A DNA stretch of 64,000 nt from Saccharopolyspora sp. SCSIO 74807 (lineage in GTDB: Bacteria > Actinomycetota > Actinomycetes > Mycobacteriales > Pseudonocardiaceae): contig NZ_CP146100.1 in assembly GCF_037023755.1 (NCBI RefSeq), positions 4,681,501 to 4,745,500 of the forward strand. The letters are read 5' to 3'. The notes under the pieces were generated by a model, which was not told the DNA's origin, did no database searches, and was given only the letters and a program-made list of their open reading frames with translations. Made by a program: the position numbers and the translations under genes. Of this stretch, positions 26,283 through 34,908 are shown piece after piece; positions within the stretch are counted from its first letter, which is position 1; each line of letters starts with the position of its first letter.

Positions 26283-27326
26283 ATGGCGCAGGAACCCGGG
26301 ACGGCGCAGGAACCCCGGCCGGTGCGGGCGGCCAGCACGGTCGACGAGTGGCTCACCCACCCCGAGGGCGGCGTGCTGCTGCGCGAGATGCTCGCGCAGG
26401 CGGGCTTCGACGAGCAGGCGCTGGCGCCGGTCCGGCAGCTCTCGTTGCGGCAGCTGGCCGAGCTCAGCCAGGGCGCCCTGCCCGAGGACGTCGTCGACGA
26501 CCTGGTGCGGCGTGCGAACGGCGGCACGATCCCGGACGAGGACGTTCCGGACGACCGGCCCGCCTGGCAGGAACGGATCACGCCGGGCCGCTTCGAGGGC
26601 CGGACCGTGATCGTCACCGGTGCCGGTTCCGGCATCGGCAGGGCCACCACGTCCCGGGTGGCCAGGGAAGGCGGGCGAGTGGTCGCGGTGGACATCTCCG
26701 CCGACCGGCTGGCCGAGATCGCCGAGCTGCCGGACGTGGTGACCGTGCAGGCCGACCTCACCGACCCCGGCCACACCGAGCGGATCCTGGAAGCCGCCGG
26801 CGAGCGGATCGACGGGCTGGCCAACGTCGCGGGCGTGGTCGACGACTTCAGCCCGATCCACGAAGTCTCCGACGAGGTCTGGGAGCGGATCTTCGCGATC
26901 AACGTGGACGGGGTGTTCCGGCTGACCCGCGCGGTCGTGCCCGCGATGCTCGCGGCCGGGAGCGGTTCGATCGTCAACGTCGCCTCCGAAGCCGCGCTGC
27001 GCGGATCGGCCGCGGGCGTCGCCTACACCGCCTCGAAGCACGCCGTCGTCGGCATCACGCGCAGTGCGGCGTTCATGTACGGGCCACAGGGTGTGCGGGT
27101 CAACGCGGTCGCGCCCGGTGGCGTCGCCACCGGCATCGGCGGCGGCATCGGCAGCGGCGAGATGTCCGAGTTCGGGCGGGGGCGCGTCCGCGATTTCGTG
27201 GCGCTGATGCCGTCGGTCGCCACCGCGCAGCAGCTCGCCGCCTCGATCAGCTTCCTGCTCAGCGATGACGGGGTGAACATCTCCGGGGCGGTGGTGCCGT
27301 CCGACGGCGGCTGGTCGGCGCAGTGA
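26283..27326 (+). CDS. SDR oxidoreductase with about 95-residue N-terminal helical extension
   Basis: A 347-residue protein. Residues 100-347 form a classical SDR: TGAGSGIG, the NVAGVV motif, NVASEAALRGS and YTASK. Residues 18-85 are a separate, charged helical region (DEWLTHPEGGVLLREML, LRQLAELSQGALPEDVVDDLVRR) that most SDRs lack; similar segments occur at the ends of some beta-glucosidases and related actinobacterial SDRs. GAGGAG precedes ATG 26283. An operator-like palindrome lies upstream and a TetR gene downstream. The substrate is unknown. Confidence 0.88.
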   Translation: MAQEPGTAQEPRPVRAASTVDEWLTHPEGGVLLREMLAQAGFDEQALAPVRQLSLRQLAELSQGALPEDVVDDLVRRANGGTIPDEDVPDDRPAWQERITPGRFEGRTVIVTGAGSGIGRATTSRVAREGGRVVAVDISADRLAEIAELPDVVTVQADLTDPGHTERILEAAGERIDGLANVAGVVDDFSPIHEVSDEVWERIFAINVDGVFRLTRAVVPAMLAAGSGSIVNVASEAALRGSAAGVAYTASKHAVVGITRSAAFMYGPQGVRVNAVAPGGVATGIGGGIGSGEMSEFGRGRVRDFVALMPSVATAQQLAASISFLLSDDGVNISGAVVPSDGGWSAQ

Positions 27327-27446
27327 CGTTCGGGTGCGGACGCTCGGGTGCGGCGACGTCCGGGCCCGGCGACGTTCGTCTCGGCAACATGCGGGGCGCG
27401 GCGGCTCCCGGCCGTGCGCGGCCGGTGATCGCCTAGCCTGGCGGAC

Positions 27447-27995
27447 ATGCCCCGACCCGGTACCGCGCTGCCAGCGGCGATCCACGCGGCCGCGACCCGG
27501 TTGTTCCAGGAACGCGGATTCGCCGGGACCACCGTGCGGGAGATCGCGGCCGCGGCCGGTGCCGACCCGGCGCTGGTGATCCGCCACTTCGGCAGCAAGG
27601 AACTGCTGTTCCTGGAGACCATGCACCTGACGCTGGACGACGAGCCGCTGCTGGACGTGCCGCTGGAACAGCTCGGGGAGAAGTTCGTCGAGCTGCTGCT
27701 GGACCTGCAGCACGAGTCCGGCGGCGTGTTCGTGGCGCTGCTGCGCGGCAGCAACGAACCGCACATCGCCGACCGGCTCAAGGCCACCCACGAAGGCACG
27801 TTCGTCGAACCGCTGCGCGCCCGGTTGTCCGGGCCGGACGCGGACCTGCGCGCCCGGCTCGCGGGATCGCTGCTGGCGGGGCTGCTGTACGGGCTGCTGG
27901 TGGTCGGTGACGAGCGGCTGCTGGCCGCCGACCGCGGTGAGCTGGTGTCCCGGTACGGCGCCTTGCTGCAGGACCTGCTGACTCCGCGGGCCTGA
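27447..27995 (+). CDS. TetR/AcrR family regulator
   Basis: A 182-residue TetR-type repressor. The N-terminal helix-turn-helix reads [41 protein letters not shown]-like and is typical. The C-terminal ligand domain resembles the TetR_C_17 type ([15 protein letters not shown]). It lies 120 bases after the SDR gene on the same strand and may control it through the palindrome at 26221. Its stop is four bases from the end of the convergent cydB gene. Confidence 0.92.
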   Translation: [182 protein letters not shown]

Positions 27996-28004
27996 GCGCT
28001 CAGG
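27991..28004. other. Perfect 14-base palindrome spanning two stop codons
   Basis: CCTGAGCGCTCAGG contains the TGA stop of the TetR gene and, on the other strand, the TGA stop of cydB. It may act as a minimal hairpin on both transcripts, but there is no real loop. Confidence 0.4.
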
Positions 28005-29007
28005 TCCGGGACCGCCGCGGGGATCGCTGGAACAGCACGAACATCCACAGCAGCGAAGGCACCAGCAGAACCGCTCCCACCGCCGAGGAGATCAGCGCCG
28101 CCAGCAGCACCGACGGGTTCGCCGCGGCCATCCGGATCGTGGTGTCCGGCAGCAGCACCAGCGGATATTGCGCGACCGCCCATCCCCACAGCAGTGCGGT
28201 GACCGCGAGCGCGGCCGCGACCCGGCAGGCCACGTAGCGCCGGATCAGCAGCAGCGCCAAGGAGGCCACCCCGGTCACGACCGAGACGATGATGATCGGC
28301 AGACCGGGCCCGATCAGTCCCCGGTAGAGCACCGGCGCGTCGGCGTGCAGCACGGCGATGCCCGCGAGCGCTACGACTCCGGTGACCGCCGCGGTCACCA
28401 GCGCCTTCGCGCGGAACGCGGTGGCGAGGTCGTCGGCGCCTTCGCGCACCGCGTCCGCGCACAGGTAGACCGCGGCCAGGTACGCGGCGGCCGCGACGGC
28501 CAGCACCCCGCCCAGCATCGAGGTCGGGTTGATCCAGCTGGTGATGATGTCGCCCTGCGCGATGCCCAGCGACGCGCGCCCGGACGCGATCCCGCCGGCG
28601 ACGGTGCCCAGGAAGAACGGCGTGAGCACCGACGAGAGCGCGAACACGGAGCCGTAGGCGTGCCGCTGGGCGGTCGCGGTGCTGGCCTTGCGGAACGCGA
28701 AGGCGGAACCGCGCGCGATGATGCCCAGCGCCACCAGCGTCAACGGGATGTACATGGTGGACGAGACGGAGGCGAACACGGCGGGGAACCCGCTCCAGCA
28801 GAGCACGATCACGAAGATCAGCCATACGTGGTTGGCCTCCCACACCGGGCCGATCGAGTGGTCGATCAGCTCCCGCTGCCGGGAGCCGTACCGGCTCCGG
28901 CCGGTCAGCAGCGCCCACCAGCCCGCGCCGAAGTCGGCGCCACCGAGCAGGACGTAGGCGGTCAGCGCCACCCACATCGTCCCGATCAGCAGGTTCGCGA
29001 GGATCAC
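28000..29007 (-). CDS. cydB: Cytochrome bd oxidase subunit II
   Basis: A 335-residue membrane protein with about eight to nine hydrophobic helices. It opens with a helix ending YVLLGGADFGAGWW, then HSIGPVWEANHVWLIF, both signatures of CydB. Further on is GIAQGDIITSWINPTSMLGG. It pairs with CydA to form the quinol oxidase that reduces oxygen without pumping protons. The GTG start overlaps the cydA stop. No cydDC exporter genes follow, unlike in many bacteria; they would have to be elsewhere. Confidence 0.95.
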   Translation of the reverse strand: MILANLLIGTMWVALTAYVLLGGADFGAGWWALLTGRSRYGSRQRELIDHSIGPVWEANHVWLIFVIVLCWSGFPAVFASVSSTMYIPLTLVALGIIARGSAFAFRKASTATAQRHAYGSVFALSSVLTPFFLGTVAGGIASGRASLGIAQGDIITSWINPTSMLGGVLAVAAAAYLAAVYLCADAVREGADDLATAFRAKALVTAAVTGVVALAGIAVLHADAPVLYRGLIGPGLPIIIVSVVTGVASLALLLIRRYVACRVAAALAVTALLWGWAVAQYPLVLLPDTTIRMAAANPSVLLAALISSAVGAVLLVPSLLWMFVLFQRSPRRSRT

Positions 29008-30389
29008 GGCACGTCCTCGTCCTGCGCCAGCGGCACCTTCGCCAGCCTGCGCAGCACGTACACGCTGGTGATCGTGAGCACCAGGTAGACCGCCAGCACC
29101 GCCAGCAGCCCCACCACGAGACCCGGCACCGGCGAAACGGCGTCCTCGGTGCGCATGTGGCCCCACACGATCCACGGCTGCCTGCCGACCTCGGTGGTGA
29201 TCCACCCGGATTCCACCGCGATCGGGGCGGCCACCCCGGCGAGGGCCGCGCCCGCGAAGAACCAGCTCGAACGCGGCAGGTTCCGGCGCCGCCACCAGGT
29301 GATCGCGAACCAGACCCCGAGCGCCAGCAGCGCGAACCCGATCGCCACCATGATCTGGAATGACCAGTGCACGATGTTGACCGGCGGGCGGTCGGCCGCT
29401 GGGAACTCCGCGAGCCCGATGATCGTGGCGCCCGGATCCCAGTGCGCCAGCAGCGACAGCCCGTCGGGGATCTCCAGCGCGTAGTGCATCTCGCCGTCGC
29501 GGTAGACCCCGCCGACGTGCAGCGGGACTCCGCTGGCCGTGCGGTACACGCCCTCGATCGCGGCGAGCTTCGCGGGCTGGTTCGTCGCGAGGAACTTCGC
29601 CGCCCAGTCACCGACTCCGATCTGCACCGGGGCGAGCACGGCGCCCACGGTGAACGGCAGCCGGAAACCCAGCCGGTGGTAGCGGTCGTTTCGGCCGCGC
29701 AGGATCGCCACCGCGTAGACGGCGGCCATGCCGAAACCCGCCACCATGAACGCGGCGATGATCATGTGCACGGTCTGCGGCCAGGCGGCCGGGTTGAACA
29801 TCGCCGCCCACGGGTCGACCTGCACGACCCGGCCGTCGTCGACGTCGAACCCGCGCGGCTGGTTCATCCAGGCGTTCGCGGTGACCACGAAGAACGCCGA
29901 GGCGACCCCGGCGATGCAGATCGGGACGGCGGTGAGCATGTGCACGCGGGGCGGCAACCGGTCCCACGCGTACAGGTAGATCCCGAGGAAGATCGCCTCG
30001 ATGAAGAACGCGAACCCCTCGAGGGTGAACGGCAGCCCGATGACTTCGCCGTAGGTGTACATCATCCCCGGCCACAGCAGCCCCATCTCGAAGCTCAGGA
30101 TGGTGCCGGAGACCGCTCCCACGGCGAACAGCACACCCATCGCCCTGGCCCACCGGTGCGCGAGCAGGCGGTAGGTGGGGTCGTCGTAGCGGTGGCCGCG
30201 CCATTCGGCGATGAGCGTGATCGCGGGCATCCCCACCCCGAAGCAGGCGATCACGATGTGCCAGCCGAGCGAGAACCCCATCTGCGTGCGGGCCGCGGCC
30301 AGATCGGCGGGGGAGTGCGCCACCGCGAGGACCGCGGCCTGCGCCGGGGTGCCCGGCACCGCCGCGCTCACGGCCTCCGCCGCGCTCAC
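29004..30389 (-). CDS. cydA: Cytochrome bd oxidase subunit I
   Basis: A 461-residue quinol-oxidizing subunit. The heme-ligand His is in MGFSLGWHIV near the N terminus; GEVIGLPFTLEGFAFFIEAIFLGIYLYAWDR and GRQPWIVWGHMRTEDAVSP are diagnostic of CydA. The frame is open to 30473, but that would put an AAGGAGG site inside the gene. I choose GTG 30389, which overlaps the stop of an 18-codon leader ORF (GTGA). Starts further in (GTG near 30323) are possible. It forms the cydAB operon with the next gene. Confidence 0.92.
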   Translation of the reverse strand: MSAAEAVSAAVPGTPAQAAVLAVAHSPADLAAARTQMGFSLGWHIVIACFGVGMPAITLIAEWRGHRYDDPTYRLLAHRWARAMGVLFAVGAVSGTILSFEMGLLWPGMMYTYGEVIGLPFTLEGFAFFIEAIFLGIYLYAWDRLPPRVHMLTAVPICIAGVASAFFVVTANAWMNQPRGFDVDDGRVVQVDPWAAMFNPAAWPQTVHMIIAAFMVAGFGMAAVYAVAILRGRNDRYHRLGFRLPFTVGAVLAPVQIGVGDWAAKFLATNQPAKLAAIEGVYRTASGVPLHVGGVYRDGEMHYALEIPDGLSLLAHWDPGATIIGLAEFPAADRPPVNIVHWSFQIMVAIGFALLALGVWFAITWWRRRNLPRSSWFFAGAALAGVAAPIAVESGWITTEVGRQPWIVWGHMRTEDAVSPVPGLVVGLLAVLAVYLVLTITSVYVLRRLAKVPLAQDEDVP

Positions 30390-30442
30390 GGACGCACCCC
30401 GCACCGCCGGAAGCGTCGCCGGCGTTCGCTGAACCCGCCCAT
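30386..30442 (-). CDS. Putative 18-residue leader peptide of cydAB
   Basis: Starts at ATG 30442 directly behind AAGGAGGGGG, the best ribosome site in this region, and stops at TGA 30386-30388, which overlaps the cydA GTG. The peptide MGGFSERRRRFRRCGVRP has seven arginines and one cysteine. Its position suggests translational coupling or an attenuator-type leader. There is no independent proof that it is translated. Confidence 0.45.
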   Translation of the reverse strand: MGGFSERRRRFRRCGVRP

Positions 30443-30469
30443 CCCCCTCCTTCCGGCGGCGGCCGGGCA

Positions 30470-30487
30470 GCACGGCCGCTCCCGTGC
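30470..30487 (-). promoter_or_regulatory. Hairpin in the cydAB leader
   Basis: GCACGG pairs with CCGTGC around a six-base loop, 28 bases upstream of the leader ORF start. It would form in the cydAB leader RNA, or terminate read-through from the DJ-1 gene. Confidence 0.35.
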
Positions 30488-30543
30488 CGAGGGTGTCCCG
30501 CGGCGGGGATCGACTAACTCGCGCGGCGTCGATGCGACCGCGG

Positions 30544-31239
30544 TCAGCGCAGCTTGGCGACCACTGCCTCGGCGACGGCCTTGGCGCTACCGGGGTTCTG
30601 GCCGGTGATCAACCGGTCGTCCTCGCGAACGTACGTGGCGAAGGGCTGCTCGGCCGTCGAATACTCGGCGCCCCGCTGCTTGAGCTCGTCCTGCAGGCTG
30701 TAGGGCACGGCCCGGTCGCGTTGCGCCAGTTCTTCCTCCGGCCATGAGAAGCCGGTGACGTCCTTGCCGTCGACCAGGTACCGCCCGTCGGAAAGCTGCG
30801 CGCCGAGCAGCCCGCACGGGCCGTGGCAGACCGCGGAGACGACCTTCCCGGACTCGTGGAACTCCCGCAGCAGCCCGGCCAGCCGGTCGCTCTGGGCGAA
30901 GTCGAACATCACGCCGTGGCCGCCGGTGAGATAGATCGCGTCGTAGTGGGCCGGGTCGACCTCGGCCACGGACCTGGTCTCGCGCAGCTGGTCCATGAAC
31001 TGCCGGTCGGCGTAGCGCCGGTCGGTGCCCAGCTCGCCGAGCACGTCGTGGGACAGGCTTTCCGGGTCGATGGGCACATGTCCGCCCGCGATGCTGGCGA
31101 TGACGGGTTCGTATCCGGCCTGTTCGACCACGTCGTAGAAGTGGGTCAGCTCGCCGAGCCACAGCCCGGTGCGGAATCCGGCCTTCTCGTACTCGCCGAC
31201 GCTCGTGACGATGATCAGTACCCGGTTGGTGTTGGCCAT
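30544..31239 (-). CDS. DJ-1/PfpI family (type 1 glutamine amidotransferase-like) protein
   Basis: A 231-residue protein of the Hsp31/DJ-1 group. The nucleophile Cys followed by His is in VSAVCHGPCGLL, the supporting Glu is in the TSVGEYEKAGFRTGLWLGE segment, and LTGGHGVMFDF is the conserved glycine loop. Relatives act as glyoxalase III, deglycase or chaperone. ATG 31239 is preferred to a TTG six codons upstream because GAGGA lies in that stretch. It lies between an aldo/keto reductase and cydAB, which fits aldehyde or oxidative stress defence. Confidence 0.88.
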   Translation of the reverse strand: MANTNRVLIIVTSVGEYEKAGFRTGLWLGELTHFYDVVEQAGYEPVIASIAGGHVPIDPESLSHDVLGELGTDRRYADRQFMDQLRETRSVAEVDPAHYDAIYLTGGHGVMFDFAQSDRLAGLLREFHESGKVVSAVCHGPCGLLGAQLSDGRYLVDGKDVTGFSWPEEELAQRDRAVPYSLQDELKQRGAEYSTAEQPFATYVREDDRLITGQNPGSAKAVAEAVVAKLR

Positions 31240-31362
31240 GTTGGAGTCCTCGTTCAAGTTCGGTCGTCGCCTCGCCGGTACTGATCGGCGAGTGCTTTCC
31301 GCGCGCGAGCATTCCCCAGCGCCGGGTGGTGCAAACCCGTCGCGGAGAGCCGGTTCGGGTTC

Positions 31363-32205
31363 TCAGAGCACTTCGAGCGGCTGCGGGCTCGTCGGCGGCG
31401 GGAACGCCTCGTCGAGTTCGGCGAAGTCCTGTTCGGACAGCCGCAACCGCAGCGCCGCGTGGTTCTCCTGCACGTGCGCCCGGCTGCTCGCGCGCGGGAT
31501 GGCGCAGACGCCCTCGTTGCGCAGCAGCCAGGCCAGTCCGATCTGCGCGGGGCTCGCGTCGTGGCGCTCGGCCACCTGCCGCAGCGCGGGCGAATCCAGC
31601 ATCCGGCCCTGTTCGATCGGGGAGTAGGCCATCACCGGCAACTCGCGCTGCCTGCACCACGGCAGCAGGTCGTACTCGACGCCGCGGCGGGTGAGGTTGT
31701 AGAGCACCTGGTCGGTGCCGACGCCTTCGCCGCCGCGGGTGCGGGCGAGCTCGGACATGTCCTCGGGGTCGAAGTTGCTCACGCCCCAATACCGGATCCG
31801 GCCGGACCGCACCAGCTCGGCGAACGCCTCCAGCGTTTCTTCCAGCGGTGTCCGGCCGCGCCAGTGCAGCAGGTACAGGTCGATGCGGTCGGTTCGCAGC
31901 CGCCGCAGGCTCCGCTCGCAGGCGTCGATCACGCCCTGCTTCGTGGCGTGCTGCGGCAGCACCTTGTCGACGAGGAAGACCTCGTCGCGGCGGCCGCCGA
32001 GTGCCGAACCGAGCAGTTCCTCGGCCGCGCCGTCGCCGTACATCTCCGCGGTGTCGACCAGCGTCATGCCCAGGTCGATTCCGGCGTGCAGCGCATCGAT
32101 CTCGCCTTCGCGGCGCTCGGGGCGCTCGGCCCAGCCCCAGGTGCCCTGGCCCAGCGCCGGGATCACCTCGCCGGAGGGCAGCGCGATCGTCGGGGTTGCG
32201 GACAC
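31363..32205 (-). CDS. Aldo/keto reductase
   Basis: A 280-residue NADPH-dependent aldo/keto reductase. The tetrad is visible: Asp and Tyr in VDTAEMYG, Lys in VDKVLPQ and His in LLHWRG. The TIM barrel ends with PRASSRAHVQENHAAL, which binds the cofactor phosphate. It reduces aldehydes or ketones; the in vivo substrate is unknown. It is followed 123 bases later by the DJ-1 gene on the same strand, suggesting a small carbonyl-detoxification group. Confidence 0.93.
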   Translation of the reverse strand: MSATPTIALPSGEVIPALGQGTWGWAERPERREGEIDALHAGIDLGMTLVDTAEMYGDGAAEELLGSALGGRRDEVFLVDKVLPQHATKQGVIDACERSLRRLRTDRIDLYLLHWRGRTPLEETLEAFAELVRSGRIRYWGVSNFDPEDMSELARTRGGEGVGTDQVLYNLTRRGVEYDLLPWCRQRELPVMAYSPIEQGRMLDSPALRQVAERHDASPAQIGLAWLLRNEGVCAIPRASSRAHVQENHAALRLRLSEQDFAELDEAFPPPTSPQPLEVL

Positions 32206-32275
32206 GGCCCGGACCTCCTTCCCGCAGGTTCCGCGCCGACGCTACCCACGCCGCCGAGGGCGGCAAACCGCGGCG

Positions 32276-33769
32276 TCAGCTCGCGGATCGCGCGGCGGTG
32301 CCGATGCGGTTCCGGCCTTCCCGCTTCGCCCGGTACAGCGCGTTGTCGGCAGCTTGCACGAGGTCTGGCAGCGCGCCTGCCGCGGAAGCCACGCCGATGC
32401 TCACGGTCACCTCCGCACCGGCCGCGCTGTCGCCGAGAACACCGCGCCAGTCGTGTTCGCCGACGCGGCGCCGGATCCGTTCCGCCGCGGCCGCACCTGC
32501 CGGTGGGCAGCCCGCCGCGCGGCTGTCGACGGCCAGCACGACGAACTCGTCACCCGACCACCTGCACACCAGGTCCTGATCGCGGCATTCGCGCCGCAGC
32601 AGCCTGCTCATCTCCTGCAGCGTCCGATCGCCCGCGGCGTGTCCCGCGCGGTCGTTGATGTCCTTGAAGTGGTCGACGTCGATCAGCACCAGCCACGGCA
32701 CGACGGTTCCCCCGGCCCGGTCGAACAGCACCGTCGCGCGGTGCTCCAGGCCCCGGCGGTTGAGCAGGCCGGTCAGCGGGTCGCGGTCGGCCGCCTTCCG
32801 CGCGGCCTCTTCGCGCCGCTGCTCCCGCATGGACAGGTGGCGCTGTTCCAGCGCCTGCCCGAGACCCTCGTGCAAGGCGCGCACGGTCGTGCGCCCGGCC
32901 CCGATCATGCGGTGCAGCGCGGCGGCCTCGCCTGCCGGGTCGTCCAGCTCCCGGCACAGCGTCGCCAGCTGCCACGAGAACCGCCGGAACAGCCGGTATT
33001 CGCGAGTGCGCTGCACCGCGTCCACCGCCCGGTCGGCGAAGGCCCTGGCTTCGTGCAGGCGCCCCTGGCGCTTGCGGACCTCCACGAGGACGCGGTTCGC
33101 GAACGACAGCGTGTAGCAGTCCTCCGTCCGGCGGCTGAGCTCGAGTGCTCGCGTGGCGCGGCTCTCGGCCTCCTCCAGGGAGTCCAAGCTGGCCAGCACC
33201 CGCGCGCTCGCGGTCAGCGCCCGGCGGCGGGTCTGGCTCGGCGAGGCCAGCGACAGCGATTCCTCGCAGAGCGCCTGCACCGCGGTGAAATCGGCGCGGG
33301 TGGCGTCGGGGTCGTCGATCAGCCCGGCCAGCCGCGTGCCCGCCTCGCGCAGCAGGCAGTGCGCCAAGGTGTCGGGATCACCGCAACGGCGCGCCAGCCG
33401 CACCGCCGAGGTGCCCATCGCCACCGCGGAATCGTGGCTGCCCACCGACCCCAGCAGATAACCGAGCATCCCGACCGCGTGCGCCGAGCTCGCGTCGTCT
33501 GCGCTTTCCAGGTCGAGCCGGGACCACCCTTCGGCGGCCAGCTGGATCGTCCGCGGGATGCGGTCCAGCCGCGCGGCCAGCAGCGCCCGGTTCACCAGGA
33601 CCACGGCCCGGGCGTATCCGGCCTCGTCCGGCGCGGCCGGTATGCGGTCGAACGCGGCTTCGGCCTCCTCGAAGCGGCCGGCGTCCAGCAACAGCCAGAT
33701 CCGCCGCTCCGCTGCGGGAACGACCCCTGCCAGCAGCGGATCCTCGGGTTCGTCCTGGCAGCTGCTCAC
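32276..33769 (-). CDS. TPR-like repeat protein with GGDEF domain (SGDEF variant)
   Basis: A 497-residue protein. Residues 20-310 are helical repeats of the TPR kind, as in actinobacterial diguanylate cyclases without membrane segments. Residues 335-490 form a GGDEF domain: DPLTGLLNRRGL, DVDHFKDIND and the catalytic loop at 405-409, which reads SGDEF instead of GGDEF. The inhibitory RxxD (396-399) lies exactly five residues before the loop. It probably makes cyclic di-GMP with product feedback, but the first Gly is replaced. GTG 33769 is the chosen start. The gene is divergent from a DUF574 methyltransferase. Confidence 0.85.
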   Translation of the reverse strand: MSSCQDEPEDPLLAGVVPAAERRIWLLLDAGRFEEAEAAFDRIPAAPDEAGYARAVVLVNRALLAARLDRIPRTIQLAAEGWSRLDLESADDASSAHAVGMLGYLLGSVGSHDSAVAMGTSAVRLARRCGDPDTLAHCLLREAGTRLAGLIDDPDATRADFTAVQALCEESLSLASPSQTRRRALTASARVLASLDSLEEAESRATRALELSRRTEDCYTLSFANRVLVEVRKRQGRLHEARAFADRAVDAVQRTREYRLFRRFSWQLATLCRELDDPAGEAAALHRMIGAGRTTVRALHEGLGQALEQRHLSMREQRREEAARKAADRDPLTGLLNRRGLEHRATVLFDRAGGTVVPWLVLIDVDHFKDINDRAGHAAGDRTLQEMSRLLRRECRDQDLVCRWSGDEFVVLAVDSRAAGCPPAGAAAAERIRRRVGEHDWRGVLGDSAAGAEVTVSIGVASAAGALPDLVQAADNALYRAKREGRNRIGTAARSAS

Positions 33770-33965
33770 CTGTCGACCCCCCGCGTCGCGGCTGGTCCAA
33801 GGATAGGTGGCTCGCGACCCGGGGTACCGGCTGCGAGCGGTAGCGAATTGCTCGCCGGCGGTCGTTCTCGGCATTTCGGGCGATGTGGCACGCAGTGTCG
33901 AGACGGCGCGGTGATCCGTTCTATGATCGACACTCTGCCCGCGGTACGAGCAACAGGTGGTGGAC

Positions 33966-34802
33966 GTGAGCGACCCGGTCTTTTCCCGGCTTTCCAGCGG
34001 GCGGGCGCCGGTCCCGTCGCAGATCGACACGAGCGTTCCTTCGATCGCGCGGGTCTACGACTACCTGCTCGGCGGGAAGGACCACTACGAGGCGGATCGG
34101 CAGTCGTGCCGGACGATGATCGAGGCGGTCCCGGAGACACCGCTGCTGGCGAAGGCCAACCGCGCGTTCCTGCGCCGGGCGGTGCGGTACCTGGTCGGTG
34201 AGGCCGGCGTGCGCCAGCTCGTCGACATCGGCTCCGGCCTGCCCACCGCGGGCAACGTGCACGAGGTCGCGCAGCGCATCGATCCGGAAGTCCGGGTGCT
34301 CTACACCGACAACGACCCGATCGTGCTCGCGCACGGGCGCGCGTTGCTGCCCGCCGACGAGACCACCGGACTCATCCACGCGGACCTGCGCGACCCGGAC
34401 GCGATCTTCGACGACCCCGAGACTCATCGGCTGATCGACCCCGACCAGCCGTTCGCAGTGCTGCTCGGCGGAATCCTCATGCACCTCGAAGCCGAGGAGG
34501 ACCCGGACGGCGTCGCCGCCCGCATCCGCGACCGGCTGCCCTCGGGCGGCTACCTGATGGCCTCGAACACCTGCGACACCGGCGAGCCGCACGCCCGCGA
34601 CCTCGCCCGCGCGTTCGCCGAAGGCGGCATGGGCTCGAACTGCTTCCGCACCCGCGAGCAGCAGTTGCACTACTTCGACGGCCTCGAACTGATCGAACCC
34701 GGCCTGGTGCCGAACAACCAATGGCGACCGGACGAGGACTTCCCGGACCCGCAGAACCCGGCACACGCCCTGCACATCGGCGCCATCGGCCGGAAACCCT
34801 GA
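33966..34802 (+). CDS. S-adenosyl methyltransferase family protein (DUF574)
   Basis: A 278-residue protein of the DUF574 family, abundant in Actinobacteria. ARVYDYLLGGKDHYEADR is the family signature. VDIGSGLPTAGNVHEVA is the SAM-binding loop, followed by the acidic strand end YTDNDP. Targets of the family are largely unknown. The GTG at 33966 has AGGTGG upstream; GTGs at 33957 and 33960 are alternatives. It is divergent from the GGDEF gene and convergent with the immunity gene. Confidence 0.9.
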   Translation: MSDPVFSRLSSGRAPVPSQIDTSVPSIARVYDYLLGGKDHYEADRQSCRTMIEAVPETPLLAKANRAFLRRAVRYLVGEAGVRQLVDIGSGLPTAGNVHEVAQRIDPEVRVLYTDNDPIVLAHGRALLPADETTGLIHADLRDPDAIFDDPETHRLIDPDQPFAVLLGGILMHLEAEEDPDGVAARIRDRLPSGGYLMASNTCDTGEPHARDLARAFAEGGMGSNCFRTREQQLHYFDGLELIEPGLVPNNQWRPDEDFPDPQNPAHALHIGAIGRKP

Positions 34803-34908
34803 GCGGCCCTCGGTACGCCCGGGTGGGAAGGTTCCGACCTAGCGCTGAGGGACATCCCGCACGTCGCTTGCTGCCGGGATTCAGCGTGTTCGACGAGTGG
34901 GAATCTGC

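Noticed and set aside
29004-30473. Longer CydA beginning at GTG 30473
   Set aside because: It would place a strong AAGGAGG ribosome site inside the coding region and add an Arg-rich, non-conserved N terminus.
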